Shown: positions 11,564-22,793 of the stretch, piece by piece | Layout of the letters: the number at the start of each line of letters is the position of its first letter | How positions within the stretch are numbered: position 1 is the first letter of the stretch | Assembly (NCBI GenBank): GCA_902518235.1 | Contig: CABYFN010000003.1 | Coordinates: 1-64,000 of the forward strand | From: an uncultured Pelagibacteraceae bacterium | GTDB taxonomy: Bacteria; Pseudomonadota; Alphaproteobacteria; Pelagibacterales; Pelagibacteraceae | DNA: 64,000 nucleotides | Direction of reading: 5' to 3' | Translations under genes and position numbers: made by a program | Notes under the pieces: generated by a model | Database searches by the model: none | Seen by the model: only the letters and a program-made list of their open reading frames with translations | Told to the model about the DNA's origin: nothing

Positions 11564-12645
11564 TTTTTATTTTGAGCCGTATTCATTAAATAGTGATCAA
11601 GAATTACACAATGCATCATCGCCTCTCCTATTGGAACCGCTCTAATTCCAACACATGGGTCGTGTCTTCCTTTTACAGATATTGTCGTATTCTTCCCAAA
11701 TCTATCGATTGTTTTCCTCGATGACAAAATAGATGATGTTGGTTTTACTGCAAATGAAACATTTATTTCTTGTCCAGTAGATATTCCTCCAAGAATTCCT
11801 CCTGCATTATTTGATTTGAAACTAGTTTTACCTTTTTTTTTCAAAATTTCATCAGAGTTTTCCTCACCAGTTAACATTGCAGAGTTCATTCCTGATCCAA
11901 TATTTACACCCTTTACAGCATTAATGCTCATCATTGCTGCCGCAAGATCCATATCTAATTTTGAGTATATTGGCGCCCCAAGTCCCAAAGGAACTCCTCT
12001 TGCTCTAACTTCAATTATTGCTCCACAAGATGATCCAGCTTTTCTTATCCCAATTAAATATTTTTCCCAAAGTTTAATCACAGTTTTATCAGGACAAAAA
12101 AATGGGTTACTAGAAATTGTTTTGTCTTTCCATTTCTTTAAGTCACATCCTAATATTCCTAATTGTGTAACAGCACCAACAGCTTGATACTTATTTCCAA
12201 TTTTACTTTTCAAAACAACTTTTGCAATAGCGCCCGCCGCAACTCTAGCTGCAGTCTCGCGAGCAGATTGTCTTCCACCACCTCTGTAATCCCGGATACC
12301 GTATTTTTTAAAATAAGTATAATCTGCATGTCCTGGTCTAAATTTATTCTTTATTGTCTCATAGTCTCTAGATCTCATATCTTTATTATAAATTATTAAG
12401 GAAATTGGAGTTCCAGTTGTTCTACCCTCAAAAACACCAGATAAAATATTAATTTTGTCGTCCTCTTTTCTTTGAGTTGTAAATTTAGATTGTCCTGGTT
12501 TTCTTTTATTAAGTTCTTTTTGTATATCACTTTCTTTTATTGGAATATTTGGAGGGCAGCCATCTACAACGCATCCAATAGCTGGACCATGCGACTCTCC
12601 CCAAGTGGTAAACCTAAATAACTTTCCAAAAGTATTAAATGACAT
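11560..12645 (-). CDS. aroC: Chorismate synthase
   Basis: [55 protein letters not shown]. Confidence 0.97.
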   Translation of the reverse strand: MSFNTFGKLFRFTTWGESHGPAIGCVVDGCPPNIPIKESDIQKELNKRKPGQSKFTTQRKEDDKINILSGVFEGRTTGTPISLIIYNKDMRSRDYETIKNKFRPGHADYTYFKKYGIRDYRGGGRQSARETAARVAAGAIAKVVLKSKIGNKYQAVGAVTQLGILGCDLKKWKDKTISSNPFFCPDKTVIKLWEKYLIGIRKAGSSCGAIIEVRARGVPLGLGAPIYSKLDMDLAAAMMSINAVKGVNIGSGMNSAMLTGEENSDEILKKKGKTSFKSNNAGGILGGISTGQEINVSFAVKPTSSILSSRKTIDRFGKNTTISVKGRHDPCVGIRAVPIGEAMMHCVILDHYLMNTAQNKN

Positions 12646-12677
12646 TATTTTAATGTATAAATTATTTTTTTAAATTT

Positions 12678-13301
12678 ATGAACGAAAAAAACTCACTTGG
12701 ACTAAATCTTTGCTTTAAAGAACATAATAACCCAATAAAACTTTTTGAAGAATGGTTCAATAAAGCAAAAAAAACAGAAATTAATGATCCAAACGCATTT
12801 GCAGTTGGAACTGTAAATAAAAATGGGTTTCCAACAGTTAGAATGGTGCTTCTTAAAGATTTTGATAAAAATGGATTTGTTTTTTATACAAACCTTAATA
12901 GTGATAAAAGCAAAGCAATCAGAAATACCTCAAAAATTTCGATGTGCTTTCATTGGAAAAGTTTGCAAAGGCAAATTAGAATAGTTGGCGTTGCATCTAA
13001 AGTATCAAAAAAAGAAGCTGATCATTATTATAATTCAAGAGCCTATGGAAGTAGAATAGGTGCTTGGGCCTCAAAGCAAAGTTCTATTTTAAAACAAAGA
13101 CAAGATTTATATAAGTCCATTGAGGAATTTAAGAAAAAATATCCAAATAAAAATAATATACCACGTCCTGAACATTGGTCTGGTTGGAGAATTAAACCAA
13201 AGGAAATTGAATTTTGGCTAGATGGACAGAATCGAATTCATGAAAGATTAAAATATATTAGATTACCCAAAAAATGGAAAAAAGTATTGTTAAGTCCTTA
13301 A
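12678..13301 (+). CDS. pdxH: Pyridoxamine 5'-phosphate oxidase
   Basis: FEEWFNKAKKTEINDPNAFAVGTVNKNGFPTVRMVLLKDFDKNGFVFYTN; C-term PEHWSGWRIKP..EFW. Confidence 0.95.
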   Translation: MNEKNSLGLNLCFKEHNNPIKLFEEWFNKAKKTEINDPNAFAVGTVNKNGFPTVRMVLLKDFDKNGFVFYTNLNSDKSKAIRNTSKISMCFHWKSLQRQIRIVGVASKVSKKEADHYYNSRAYGSRIGAWASKQSSILKQRQDLYKSIEEFKKKYPNKNNIPRPEHWSGWRIKPKEIEFWLDGQNRIHERLKYIRLPKKWKKVLLSP

Positions 13302-14311
13302 AAATTTCTTTCAATACTAAAAGAAGTTAAGTTTTTTAATATATTTTTTTCTTCAGATTCTTCAAATACACTTAAAGAATTAGAAGCTAAATTAATATAA
13401 TGTTCTGCTTTTTTATAACACTCATTAATAATATTATTTTTTTTTATTAGAACTAGGACATGTTCCAAATCTTTCTTTTCACGAATATCTTTTTCAAAAA
13501 AAGATCTTAATTTTTCTTTTTCAAACTTATCAACTTTTTGATAAAGTAAAATTATAGGTAAAGTCACTTTACCTTCGTAAAAGTCATTGCCAATATTTTT
13601 TCCAAATAATTTTAATTCAGAATTATAGTCTAATGTGTCATCTGCTATTTGAAATGTAAGCCCTAAGTTTTTTCCATAAAATTCTAAAGCATTTTTATAT
13701 TTGAAATCTTTTTCAGCAATAATTGCGCCAACTTTAGTAGCTGCTGCAAATAAAGAAGCTGTTTTTGATGAAATAATATTTAGATATGTTTCTTCCAAGA
13801 TATCTATTTCTTTATTGTGTTGTAACTGAAGAACTTCACCTTGGGCAATTTCAGATGATGTAGTTGCTAAAAGTTTTAATAGTTCTAAATTCCCGTCCTC
13901 TACCATCATTTCAAAACATTTACTAAGTAAATAATCACCTACCAAAATTGATGAATGATTTCCCCAAATTGTATTAAGTGTTTTTTTACCTCGTCTAATG
14001 TCAGCACTATCTATTACATCGTCGTGCATTAAAGTAGCTGCATGTATAAGTTCTACACAAGCGGCAAGATTTACATCTCTTAATCCTTTTTGATATTCAC
14101 AAATTTTAGCACATTGTAAGGTTAAGAGTGCTCTTAGTCTTTTTCCACCAGTTTTTAAGTGATACTTGGTCATCTTTTGAACCAATTCAACTTTACTTGC
14201 TAGTCTAGAATTGATTCTTTCTTCAACTAGAATCAATTTATCATCAACCGAATTTTTTAAATCTGCATATGAATTATTAATTTGTTTTTTAAGCTGAATT
14301 ACAGTTCCCAT
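13298..14311 (-). CDS. ispB: Polyprenyl (octaprenyl/decaprenyl-type) diphosphate synthase
   Basis: GGKRLRALL, LMHDDVIDSADIRRGKKTLN, FQIADDTLDY. Confidence 0.9.
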   Translation of the reverse strand: MGTVIQLKKQINNSYADLKNSVDDKLILVEERINSRLASKVELVQKMTKYHLKTGGKRLRALLTLQCAKICEYQKGLRDVNLAACVELIHAATLMHDDVIDSADIRRGKKTLNTIWGNHSSILVGDYLLSKCFEMMVEDGNLELLKLLATTSSEIAQGEVLQLQHNKEIDILEETYLNIISSKTASLFAAATKVGAIIAEKDFKYKNALEFYGKNLGLTFQIADDTLDYNSELKLFGKNIGNDFYEGKVTLPIILLYQKVDKFEKEKLRSFFEKDIREKKDLEHVLVLIKKNNIINECYKKAEHYINLASNSLSVFEESEEKNILKNLTSFSIERNF

Positions 14312-14421
14312 TAATTAAAACTATTATATCCAATTTATTAATATACTTATCAATTGACGCACCTTATTCTTTAATTATAACTAGGGTTTATAATATATTT
14401 AAAAAACTTATAACAATTCTA

Positions 14422-15231
14422 ATGTTCTCATTTTTGAAAAAAAAAAAGATAGTAAGTCACCTCAAATTATCAGGGGTTATAGGAAATGTTGGAAGGTTCA
14501 GGCAAGGAATAGAATATTCAAGTGAAGAAGAAATTATAAAAAAGGCTTTTTCAGTAAAGAAAGCATTAGCCGTTGCAATTACAATTAATTCACCTGGTGG
14601 ATCCCCAGTACAATCACATTTGATATGTAAATTAATAAAAGAACAATCTAAGAAAACAAAAAAAAAAGTAATTATTTTTGCTGAGGATGTGGCAGCATCT
14701 GGAGGATATCTTATTGCATGTGCTGGTGATGAAATTTATGCTAACTCAAGCTCAATCATAGGATCTATCGGAGTTATTTCTGCTTCATTTGGTTTTAAAA
14801 ATTTAATTGAAAAAATTGGGATTGAAAGAAGAGTTTACACCGCTGGAAAAAATAAAAGCACTTTAGATCCTTTTTTGGATGAAAAAGAAGAAGATATTAA
14901 TCGTTTAAAAAATATCCAATTAGAAATTCATCAAGATTTTATAGATGTTGTTGAAGAAAGCAGAAAAGAAAAACTAAACAAAAACTCTGGTATTGAACTG
15001 TTCTCTGGAGAATTTTGGGCAGGAAAAAAAGCAAAAGAATTAGGGTTAATCGATGGAATAGGAAATGCAGATCAAATATTAAGAGAGAAATACGGAGATG
15101 ATTTAGAAATTAAGAAATTTGGAAAAAGTAAAGGATGGTTATCAAAAAAGCTATCATCTTCTGAAAATTATACTGATAAAGTAATTAGTGTATTAGAAGA
15201 AAGATCAATCTGGCAAAGGTATGGTCTCTAA
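14422..15231 (+). CDS. sppA: Signal peptide peptidase SppA / S49 family serine protease
   Basis: [47 protein letters not shown]. Confidence 0.9.
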   Translation: MFSFLKKKKIVSHLKLSGVIGNVGRFRQGIEYSSEEEIIKKAFSVKKALAVAITINSPGGSPVQSHLICKLIKEQSKKTKKKVIIFAEDVAASGGYLIACAGDEIYANSSSIIGSIGVISASFGFKNLIEKIGIERRVYTAGKNKSTLDPFLDEKEEDINRLKNIQLEIHQDFIDVVEESRKEKLNKNSGIELFSGEFWAGKKAKELGLIDGIGNADQILREKYGDDLEIKKFGKSKGWLSKKLSSSENYTDKVISVLEERSIWQRYGL

Positions 15232-16093
15232 AATAAAAAAAAAAACTTTATCTTTTCAAGATACAATCTTTAACTTACAAAAGTACTGGTCTAAAAAAGG
15301 TTGTGTAATATTACAACCGTACGATCTAGAGGTCGGTGCTGGGACATTCCATCCAGCAACCACTTTAAGATCGCTTGGCCCAAAACCATGGAAAACTGCA
15401 TATGTTCAACCATCACGTCGCCCGACTGACGGAAGATATGGTGACAACCCTAATAGATTGCAACATTACTATCAATTCCAAGTTTTAATTAAACCTTCAC
15501 CAAAAGAAATAAAAAAGATGTATTTAAATAGCTTGTCATCAATAGGTATTAATCATGAGGAACACGATGTAAGATTTGTCGAAGATGACTGGGAAAGTCC
15601 TACATTAGGAGCGGCAGGTCTTGGATGGGAAGTTTGGTGTGATGGAATGGAAGTTACACAATTTACGTATTTCCAAAAAATGGCTGGAGTTGAATGTAAA
15701 CCTGTATCTGTTGAAATTACATATGGATTAGAGAGATTGTGCATGTTTATTCAAAACAAAAAAAGTGTTTTTGACTTAATTTGGAATGATGAAGGAATTA
15801 CATACAAAGATGTTTTTCATCAGTCAGAGAAAGAATTTTCAGCATATAATTTTGAATATGCCAATACTGATAATTTATTTAAAATATTTGAAATGCTTGA
15901 AGAAGAATCGAAATTATTAGTTGAAAAAAAAATTTCTCTTCCAGCTTATGATCAATGTTTAAAATGTAGTCATGTCTTCAATATTTTAGATGCAAGAGGG
16001 GTGATTAGCGTGGCACAAAGATCTGAATATATCGCAAGAATAAGGGAACTAACTAAATCAATTGGGAAAGTTTGGATTGAAAGCCAAAGTTAA
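15221..16093 (+). CDS. glyQ: Glycyl-tRNA synthetase alpha subunit
   Basis: [52 protein letters not shown]. Confidence 0.98.
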   Translation: MVSKIKKKTLSFQDTIFNLQKYWSKKGCVILQPYDLEVGAGTFHPATTLRSLGPKPWKTAYVQPSRRPTDGRYGDNPNRLQHYYQFQVLIKPSPKEIKKMYLNSLSSIGINHEEHDVRFVEDDWESPTLGAAGLGWEVWCDGMEVTQFTYFQKMAGVECKPVSVEITYGLERLCMFIQNKKSVFDLIWNDEGITYKDVFHQSEKEFSAYNFEYANTDNLFKIFEMLEEESKLLVEKKISLPAYDQCLKCSHVFNILDARGVISVAQRSEYIARIRELTKSIGKVWIESQS

Positions 16094-18156
16094 TGTCAGA
16101 ATTATTTGTAGAGTTATTTAGTGAGGAAATTCCTGCAAGGCTTCAAATAAACGCAAGGAATGGATTAAAAAAAAATATTGAAAATTTTTTTGTTGATAAC
16201 CAAATCAAATTCAATGAAAATTTCAATGTTTATTCAACACCAAATAGATTAGTTCTACATGTTGATAAAATCCCTAATGAAATCCAATTAAGCTCAGAGG
16301 AAATTAAAGGCCCAAATGTTAATGCTCCTGAAAAAGCATTAGAGGGATTTATTAGATCAAACAATACGATATTAGAAAAAATCTTTAAAAAAAATACTGA
16401 GAAAGGTGAATTCTACTTTTTTAATAAAGAGTCTAGAAAAATAAAAGTTTCAGATTTACTAGAAAAAAACTTAAGTGAAATTTTAAAAAAGATTGCTTGG
16501 AATAAATCAATGAAATGGGCAAATTATGATCTTTATTGGGGAAGACCTCTTAAATCTATTTTAGCAATATTTAATAAAAAACCACTAAATTTTGATTTTA
16601 ACCACATAAATAGCTCCAACAAAACTTTTATAGATAAATCACTCGAAGAAGGTATGAAAATTTTTAACGACTTTCATTCGTATTTAAAATTTTTTAAACA
16701 AAAAGGTATTTTAATTGATCAAGATTTAAGAAAAAAAATAATACAAAATAAGATTAATGAAATAATTAATAAAAAAAATTTAAAAATCGAACAGAATGAT
16801 AGGCTTATAGATGAAATAGTAAATATAGTTGAAAAGCCGGCGGTAATTGTTTGTGATTTTGACAAAAATTTTTTAAATATACCAAGTGAAATATTGATTA
16901 CGACTATGCAGAGTCATCAAAAATATTTACCAATTTTTGACAAAAAAAATAATCTTACAAATAATTTTTTTGTAGTTTCAGATATAAAAGACACTAAAGG
17001 ATTTGTTAAATTAGGAAATGAAAGAGTGATTGAAGCAAGATTAAGCGATGCTAAGTTTTTTTGGGAAAAAAATAAAACCCAAAATTTAGTTAAACAAGTA
17101 GATAAATTAAAAAATATAAATTATTTTAAAGGTTTAGGATCTTACTTTGACAAAATTCAGCGTATGAGAAAGTTATCATCATTAATTTCTGATGATTTTT
17201 TAATTAGTAAAGATAAAATTGAAATAGCTTCATCAATTTGTAAAGTTGATTTAATGTCTGATCTTGTTGGAGAGTTTCCAGAACTCCAAGGCATTGTTGG
17301 AGGTCATTTTGCAAGGTTTCAAGGGTTTGATAAAGAAGTTTGTCTTGCTGTTTCTGAACAATATTTGCCTAACGGGATGGAAAGCAAATTACCAAAAAAA
17401 ATGTACAGTATTGCTTTATCTTTAAGTGATAAACTAGACTCATTAGTTGGCTTTTTTGGAATTAATCTGAAACCTACTAGTTCAAAAGACCCATATGCCA
17501 TAAGAAGAATGGCTATAAGTCTTGTCAGATTAATTGTTGAAAATGAAATAAAAATCAAACTAAAAGATTTAATTGTTTACACCTGTTCAGTATATAGAGA
17601 TCAGGGTTATGAATTTGATATTAAAAAGATACAAAACGAATTAAGTGATTTTATAATTGAAAGGTTAAAAAATTACTTAAAAGAAAAAAAAATAAGACAA
17701 GATATAATTGAAAGCTCAACATTTTTGCTTGGATTAGATGATATATTAAAGGCTTATAAAAAATCTTTATGTTTAAATAAAAATATTAAAAAAGAAATCG
17801 GCTTTGAAACTATTGCAGCATACAAAAGATCTTCGAATATATTAAATACTGAAGAAAAAATGTCTACTGAATCCCTTGGTTTTGCGGATCCAGGTTTATT
17901 TAAAAATGATTATGAGAAAAAATTATACAAAAAAATTAATGATATAAGAAAATATTTTTTGAGTGTTGGGAAAGACGAAAATTACGAAGAGAGTTTAAAA
18001 ATTTTATCAAGTATTAAGAAAGAGATAAACGATTTTTTTGATAATGTTATTGTTAATGATGAAGATATAATAATTAAAAAAAATAGATTAGAATTATTAA
18101 ATATGTTGTGTAAAACTTTTGATAACTATTTTAATTTTTCAAAAATAGAAGCCTAG
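16093..18156 (+). CDS. glyS: Glycyl-tRNA synthetase beta subunit
   Basis: ELFSEEIPARLQ start, ELQGIVGGHFA, downstream of glyQ. Confidence 0.97.
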   Translation: MSELFVELFSEEIPARLQINARNGLKKNIENFFVDNQIKFNENFNVYSTPNRLVLHVDKIPNEIQLSSEEIKGPNVNAPEKALEGFIRSNNTILEKIFKKNTEKGEFYFFNKESRKIKVSDLLEKNLSEILKKIAWNKSMKWANYDLYWGRPLKSILAIFNKKPLNFDFNHINSSNKTFIDKSLEEGMKIFNDFHSYLKFFKQKGILIDQDLRKKIIQNKINEIINKKNLKIEQNDRLIDEIVNIVEKPAVIVCDFDKNFLNIPSEILITTMQSHQKYLPIFDKKNNLTNNFFVVSDIKDTKGFVKLGNERVIEARLSDAKFFWEKNKTQNLVKQVDKLKNINYFKGLGSYFDKIQRMRKLSSLISDDFLISKDKIEIASSICKVDLMSDLVGEFPELQGIVGGHFARFQGFDKEVCLAVSEQYLPNGMESKLPKKMYSIALSLSDKLDSLVGFFGINLKPTSSKDPYAIRRMAISLVRLIVENEIKIKLKDLIVYTCSVYRDQGYEFDIKKIQNELSDFIIERLKNYLKEKKIRQDIIESSTFLLGLDDILKAYKKSLCLNKNIKKEIGFETIAAYKRSSNILNTEEKMSTESLGFADPGLFKNDYEKKLYKKINDIRKYFLSVGKDENYEESLKILSSIKKEINDFFDNVIVNDEDIIIKKNRLELLNMLCKTFDNYFNFSKIEA

Positions 18157-18157
18157 T

Positions 18158-20818
18158 ATGAAAAAATTTATATTTAATTTTAAATCAAATAAAATAAAAA
18201 AAATTAAACTACCAAAAAATATTCTTGGTGGCAAAGGTGCAAATCTTTCCGAGATGGGAAGAATGGGGCTGCCTGTACCCCCTGGTTTTACGATATCAAC
18301 AGGGGTATGCGATTTATTTTATAAGAATAAAAAAAAATTAAATAAAAAAATACTTAATGAAATAAATAAAGAATTAAAATTTATTGAAAAAGACTCAGGA
18401 AAAAAATTTGGAGATTTAAAAAATCCTCTTCTAGTTTCTGTAAGATCTGGAGCTAGGGTTTCTATGCCTGGTATGATGGATACAATTTTAAATCTAGGCC
18501 TAAATGATAATACAGTAATAGCACTTGCAAAAAAAACTTCAAATTTAAGATTTGCAAATGATAGCTATAGGCGTTTTATTCAAATGTATTCAAGTGTTGT
18601 ATTGGGAATAGAAAGTTATCACTTTGAGGATATAATCGAGAACTATAAGTTAACAAAAGGAGTATTATTAGACACAGAATTAGATGAGTATGACTGGCAA
18701 GCTTTAATAAAAGATTTTAAAAACATAGTGAAAGAAAAAACAAAAAAAGATTTTCCTCAAAGTGTTAAAGAACAACTGGTGGGAGCTATAAGTGCTGTTT
18801 TTTTATCTTGGGAAAGCCACAGAGCAAAAGTCTATAGAAAATTAAATCAAATACCGTCAAATTGGGGTACAGCAGTTAATGTACAATCAATGGTTTTTGG
18901 AAATATGGGAAATGATTGTGCAACTGGTGTAGTCTTTACTAGAAATCCATCAGATGGATCAAAAAATATTTATGGAGAATATTTAATAAATGCACAAGGA
19001 GAGGATGTTGTTGCTGGAACTAGAACACCACAACATATTACAAAAAAAGCTAGAGTTGAATCAAAAGAAACTCTTAAGTCAATGGAGGAGGCAATGCCAA
19101 AGACATACAAGCAACTAAAAAATATATTAATCAAATTAGAAAAATATTACAAAGATATGCAGGATGTTGAGTTTACAGTTGAAAATAAAAAACTTTGGAT
19201 GCTTCAAACACGCTCTGGAAAACGAACAGCTAAATCTGCTGTAAAAATAGCTGTAGATATGGTTAATGAAAAGTTGATTACTAAAAAAGATGCAATATTA
19301 CGAATAGAACCAAGTTCTTTAGACACTTTGCTTCATCCAACTTTAGATGAGAAAGCAAATTTAGAAGTAATTGGGTCTGGCTTACCCGCATCACCCGGTG
19401 CTGCAAGTGGAAAAGTTGTTTTTACGTCCGAGGAGGCTGAAAGACTAAATAGTATGATGCAAAGTACAATATTAGTTCGTGTAGAAACTTCACCAGAAGA
19501 TATACATGGTATGCATGCAGCAAAAGGAATTCTTACCTCAAGAGGAGGTATGACAAGTCATGCTGCAGTAGTTGCTAGAGGGATGGGGCGACCATGTGTT
19601 TCTGGATCTAGTGAAATAGAAATTGATTATGAAAACAAATTATTCAAAACAAACAATAAAGTAATTAAAGAGGGAGAAATAATTACAATTGATGGTTCAA
19701 CAGGCAGAATAATTATTGGCGAGATAAAAACAGTTAAACCAGAAATATCAGGTGATTTCTCAAAATTAATGAGTTGGTCTGATGATTTCAGAAAATTAAA
19801 AATTAGAACTAATTCGGAGACGCCATTAGACAGTAAAACTGCTAGAGAATTTGGTGCAGAGGGTATTGGTTTGTGTAGAACTGAACATATGTTTTTTGAG
19901 GAGGAAAGAATTCTATCAGTAAGAGAAATGATATTATCAAAAACAATTGAAGATCGATCTAATGCACTTAAAAAGTTATTACCACATCAAAAAAAGGATT
20001 TTATTGAAATTTTTAAAATTATGAGAGGTTTACCAGTAACAGTAAGGTTGCTTGACCCACCACTACATGAATTTTTGCCGAAAAGTAATAACGAAATTAA
20101 TGATGTTGCAGTTTCACTAAATATTCCTATTAAAGAACTTGAAGTTAGAATTTCAGAACTTCATGAACAAAATCCAATGCTAGGTCATAGAGGTTGTAGA
20201 TTGGCAATTTCATTCCCCGAAATTTATGAGATGCAGTGTACGGCAATTTTTGAAGCTTTAGTAGAATGTAAAAAACAAAAAATTCAATCAACTATGCCTG
20301 AAATCATGATCCCTTTAGTTTCAACAGAAGCAGAAATAAAAATTATGAAAGATTTAGTCATTAGGGTTGCAAAAAAAGTTCAAGATGAGAATAAAATTAA
20401 AATTGATTTTTTAGTTGGAACAATGATTGAATTGCCAAGAGCAGCAATAAAGGCAAAAGATATCGCTAAACACGCTGAATTTTTTAGTTTTGGAACAAAT
20501 GATTTAACTCAAACTACATTTGGAATTAGTAGAGATGATAGTGGTAAATTCCTTAATGATTATATCGAGAACAAAATTTTTGATATTGATCCTTTTGTAT
20601 CAATTGATGAAGGAGTTGGAGATTTAATAAAAATCGCAACTGATAAAGGCAGAAAACAAAACAAAAAAATTAAACTTGGAATTTGTGGTGAGCATGGTGG
20701 AGATCCTAAAAGTATAGAATTTTGTGCAAAAACTGGATTAGATTATGTATCATGTTCACCTTACAGAGTTCCAGTTGCAAGATTAGCAGCAGCGCAAGCT
20801 CAAATAAGAAAAAATTAA
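18158..20818 (+). CDS. ppdK: Pyruvate, phosphate dikinase
   Basis: LGGKGANLSEMGRMGLPVPPGFTIST, GILTSRGGMTSHAAVVARGMGRPCVSG (phospho-His), GICGEHGGDPKS. Confidence 0.98.
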   Translation: MKKFIFNFKSNKIKKIKLPKNILGGKGANLSEMGRMGLPVPPGFTISTGVCDLFYKNKKKLNKKILNEINKELKFIEKDSGKKFGDLKNPLLVSVRSGARVSMPGMMDTILNLGLNDNTVIALAKKTSNLRFANDSYRRFIQMYSSVVLGIESYHFEDIIENYKLTKGVLLDTELDEYDWQALIKDFKNIVKEKTKKDFPQSVKEQLVGAISAVFLSWESHRAKVYRKLNQIPSNWGTAVNVQSMVFGNMGNDCATGVVFTRNPSDGSKNIYGEYLINAQGEDVVAGTRTPQHITKKARVESKETLKSMEEAMPKTYKQLKNILIKLEKYYKDMQDVEFTVENKKLWMLQTRSGKRTAKSAVKIAVDMVNEKLITKKDAILRIEPSSLDTLLHPTLDEKANLEVIGSGLPASPGAASGKVVFTSEEAERLNSMMQSTILVRVETSPEDIHGMHAAKGILTSRGGMTSHAAVVARGMGRPCVSGSSEIEIDYENKLFKTNNKVIKEGEIITIDGSTGRIIIGEIKTVKPEISGDFSKLMSWSDDFRKLKIRTNSETPLDSKTAREFGAEGIGLCRTEHMFFEEERILSVREMILSKTIEDRSNALKKLLPHQKKDFIEIFKIMRGLPVTVRLLDPPLHEFLPKSNNEINDVAVSLNIPIKELEVRISELHEQNPMLGHRGCRLAISFPEIYEMQCTAIFEALVECKKQKIQSTMPEIMIPLVSTEAEIKIMKDLVIRVAKKVQDENKIKIDFLVGTMIELPRAAIKAKDIAKHAEFFSFGTNDLTQTTFGISRDDSGKFLNDYIENKIFDIDPFVSIDEGVGDLIKIATDKGRKQNKKIKLGICGEHGGDPKSIEFCAKTGLDYVSCSPYRVPVARLAAAQAQIRKN

Positions 20819-21651
20819 ATCTCTAATTTTAAATCCAAAGCTTGAATACTATGTGTTAACTCACCTACTGATATTCTATCAACGTTTGTTGCAGCTAGAT
20901 TTTTTACATTTTTTAAAGTTATTCCTCCAGAGGCTTCAGTTTCATATTTCCCTTTTGCATATTTAATAGCCACCTCAAGAGTTTTCGGACTCATATTATC
21001 AAACAGAACTGTATTAAAATTAAGTCCATTAATTCTTTTAAATTGCTTCAAAGTGTCTACTTCGACAGTAATTTTTCTTTTCTTTTTATTTTTAATTGCT
21101 TTTTTCACTATTTCTTCAAATTTCTTTGATGAGGCTAGATGATTGTCTTTAATTAAAAATTCATCACTTAAATTAAATCTGTGATTAGTCCCACCTCCTA
21201 GTTTTACAGCATATTTTTGAATAACTCTTAGATTAGGAATTGTTTTTCTAGTGCAACAAATTTTTGTTCTCTTGCCTACCTTTTTTACAAATTTATTGGT
21301 TTTAGTTGCAATACCAGAGATATGGGAGAGAAAATTTAGAGCAACTCGTTCTCCAATTAATATATTTTTTATTCTACCCTCAATCACGGCAATTAAAGAC
21401 CCTTTGCTAATTTTTGATCCCTCTTTTTTTTTTATATGAAATTTAATATTTCTGTCTAATAAATTAAATGTTTGTTTAGCAAATTCTAGTCCACCTATAA
21501 TACCTTTTTCATTACTTATTAATTTAACTTTTAAAATTGAATTATTATTTAACAAATTTGTAGTAATATCTCCCGAAGGATATAGATCCTCATTAAGAGC
21601 TAATTTACAGGTTGATCGGATAAAATTTTTACTTAATTGAATTTGTGGCAC
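20815..21651 (-). CDS. nadC: Nicotinate-nucleotide pyrophosphorylase (carboxylating), GTG start
   Basis: EDLYPSGDITTNLL, RKTIPNLRVIQKYAVKLGGGTNHRFNLSDEFLIKDNH, EASGGITL. Confidence 0.96.
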   Translation of the reverse strand: MPQIQLSKNFIRSTCKLALNEDLYPSGDITTNLLNNNSILKVKLISNEKGIIGGLEFAKQTFNLLDRNIKFHIKKKEGSKISKGSLIAVIEGRIKNILIGERVALNFLSHISGIATKTNKFVKKVGKRTKICCTRKTIPNLRVIQKYAVKLGGGTNHRFNLSDEFLIKDNHLASSKKFEEIVKKAIKNKKKRKITVEVDTLKQFKRINGLNFNTVLFDNMSPKTLEVAIKYAKGKYETEASGGITLKNVKNLAATNVDRISVGELTHSIQALDLKLEI

Positions 21652-21656
21652 AGAAA

Positions 21657-21722
21657 TTATCTGCCTATTTCAGCCATTCTCTCTACTGATTTCCTAGCTC
21701 TCTCAATTGTTTTTTGGTCCAT
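21657..21722 (-). pseudogene. Detached NadA C-terminal segment ([21 protein letters not shown]) in a shifted frame
   Basis: Resembles the usual C-terminal ARxxxERM helix of NadA; overlaps the end of the nadA ORF in the other frame. Confidence 0.6.
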
Positions 21723-22599
21723 TATTAATTCTTTTCATGTGAGGACATAAGTTACAAGGTCTAATAAATTCTACATTAGGATTATCAATTTGAACGTTAT
21801 CACTCATTGAGCATTCTGTAACCATCATAACTTTTTCAGGTTGATTATCTTTTACGTATTTAATCATTCCACTTGTAGAGCCTGCAAAATCACTTGCTTT
21901 TATTACATCTGGAGGACATTCGGGATGAGCAATAATTTTAATTCCAGGATTATTTTTTCTTATTTCATTAATCTCTACATCATTAAATTGCTCATGAACC
22001 TCACAAGTCCCTTTCCATGAAATAATTTCTACATCAGTCTGAGAAGCAACATATTTTGCTAAATAATCGTCTGGTAAGAAAATTACTTTTTTTACACCCA
22101 AAGAGTTTACAATTTTAACAGCATTTGCTGATGTACAACAAATGTCAGTTTCAGCTTTAACATCTGCAGAAGTGTTAACGTATGAAACTACAGGAACACC
22201 AGGATATTTTTTTTTTAAATTTCTTACATCTTCACCAGTTATAGATGAGGATAAAGAGCAACCAGCTTTCATATCTGGTAGTAAAACTTTTTTTTTGGGA
22301 CTCATTAGTTTGGCTGTCTCCGCCATAAAATGTACACCACACATAACAATTATATTAGCTTCTGTTTTTGCAGCTTCAATTGCTAAGGCTAACGAGTCTG
22401 CTGAAAAATCAGATATACCATGATATATTTCAGGAGTTTGGTAATTATGAGCAAGAATTACAGCGTTCTTCTCTTTTTTAAGTTTATTTATTTTATAAAT
22501 GTAAGGTGCATGAGTGGCCCACTCTATTTCAGGAATGGATTTAGAAACCTTTTGATAAATAGGATCTGTTGCAATTTTAACTTGAGTTGTGAATTCCAT
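21703..22599 (-). CDS. nadA: Quinolinate synthase A, C-terminus apparently frameshifted/truncated
   Basis: [51 protein letters not shown], terminal [10 protein letters not shown] cluster Cys; expected tail follows in another frame. Confidence 0.95.
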   Translation of the reverse strand: MEFTTQVKIATDPIYQKVSKSIPEIEWATHAPYIYKINKLKKEKNAVILAHNYQTPEIYHGISDFSADSLALAIEAAKTEANIIVMCGVHFMAETAKLMSPKKKVLLPDMKAGCSLSSSITGEDVRNLKKKYPGVPVVSYVNTSADVKAETDICCTSANAVKIVNSLGVKKVIFLPDDYLAKYVASQTDVEIISWKGTCEVHEQFNDVEINEIRKNNPGIKIIAHPECPPDVIKASDFAGSTSGMIKYVKDNQPEKVMMVTECSMSDNVQIDNPNVEFIRPCNLCPHMKRINNGPKNN

Positions 22600-22657
22600 A
22601 ATAAAAACTTATCAACTTGAAATAGAATTGTCATTCATTTAATCTGACGCATGATTT

Positions 22658-22743
22658 GCGGCCATGCTGAAATTGGTAGACAGGCACGGTTGAGGGCCGT
22701 GTGAGCTTAGCTCATGAGAGTTCGATTCTCTCTGGCCGCACCA
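22658..22743 (+). tRNA. tRNA-Leu (anticodon GAG), CCA encoded
   Basis: Acceptor GCGGCCA/TGGCCGC, anticodon arm CACGG-TTGAGGG-CCGTG, long variable arm, ACCA end. Confidence 0.95.
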
Positions 22744-22761
22744 TTAACTAATATTATATAT

Positions 22762-22793
22762 AAAAAAAGGGGCGTTCTGTTGCCAGGTGCCCC
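22762..22793 (-). terminator. GC-stem plus T-tract at the 3' end of the tmRNA precursor
   Basis: Minus strand GGGGC...GCCCC followed by TTTTTTT. Confidence 0.6.

Noticed and set aside
11816-12399. Plus-strand ORFs 11816-12187 and 12163-12399
   Set aside because: Antisense to strongly conserved aroC; translations look like reverse-complement artefacts with no family motif.
22142-22620. Plus-strand ORFs opposite nadA
   Set aside because: Antisense shadows of a conserved gene.
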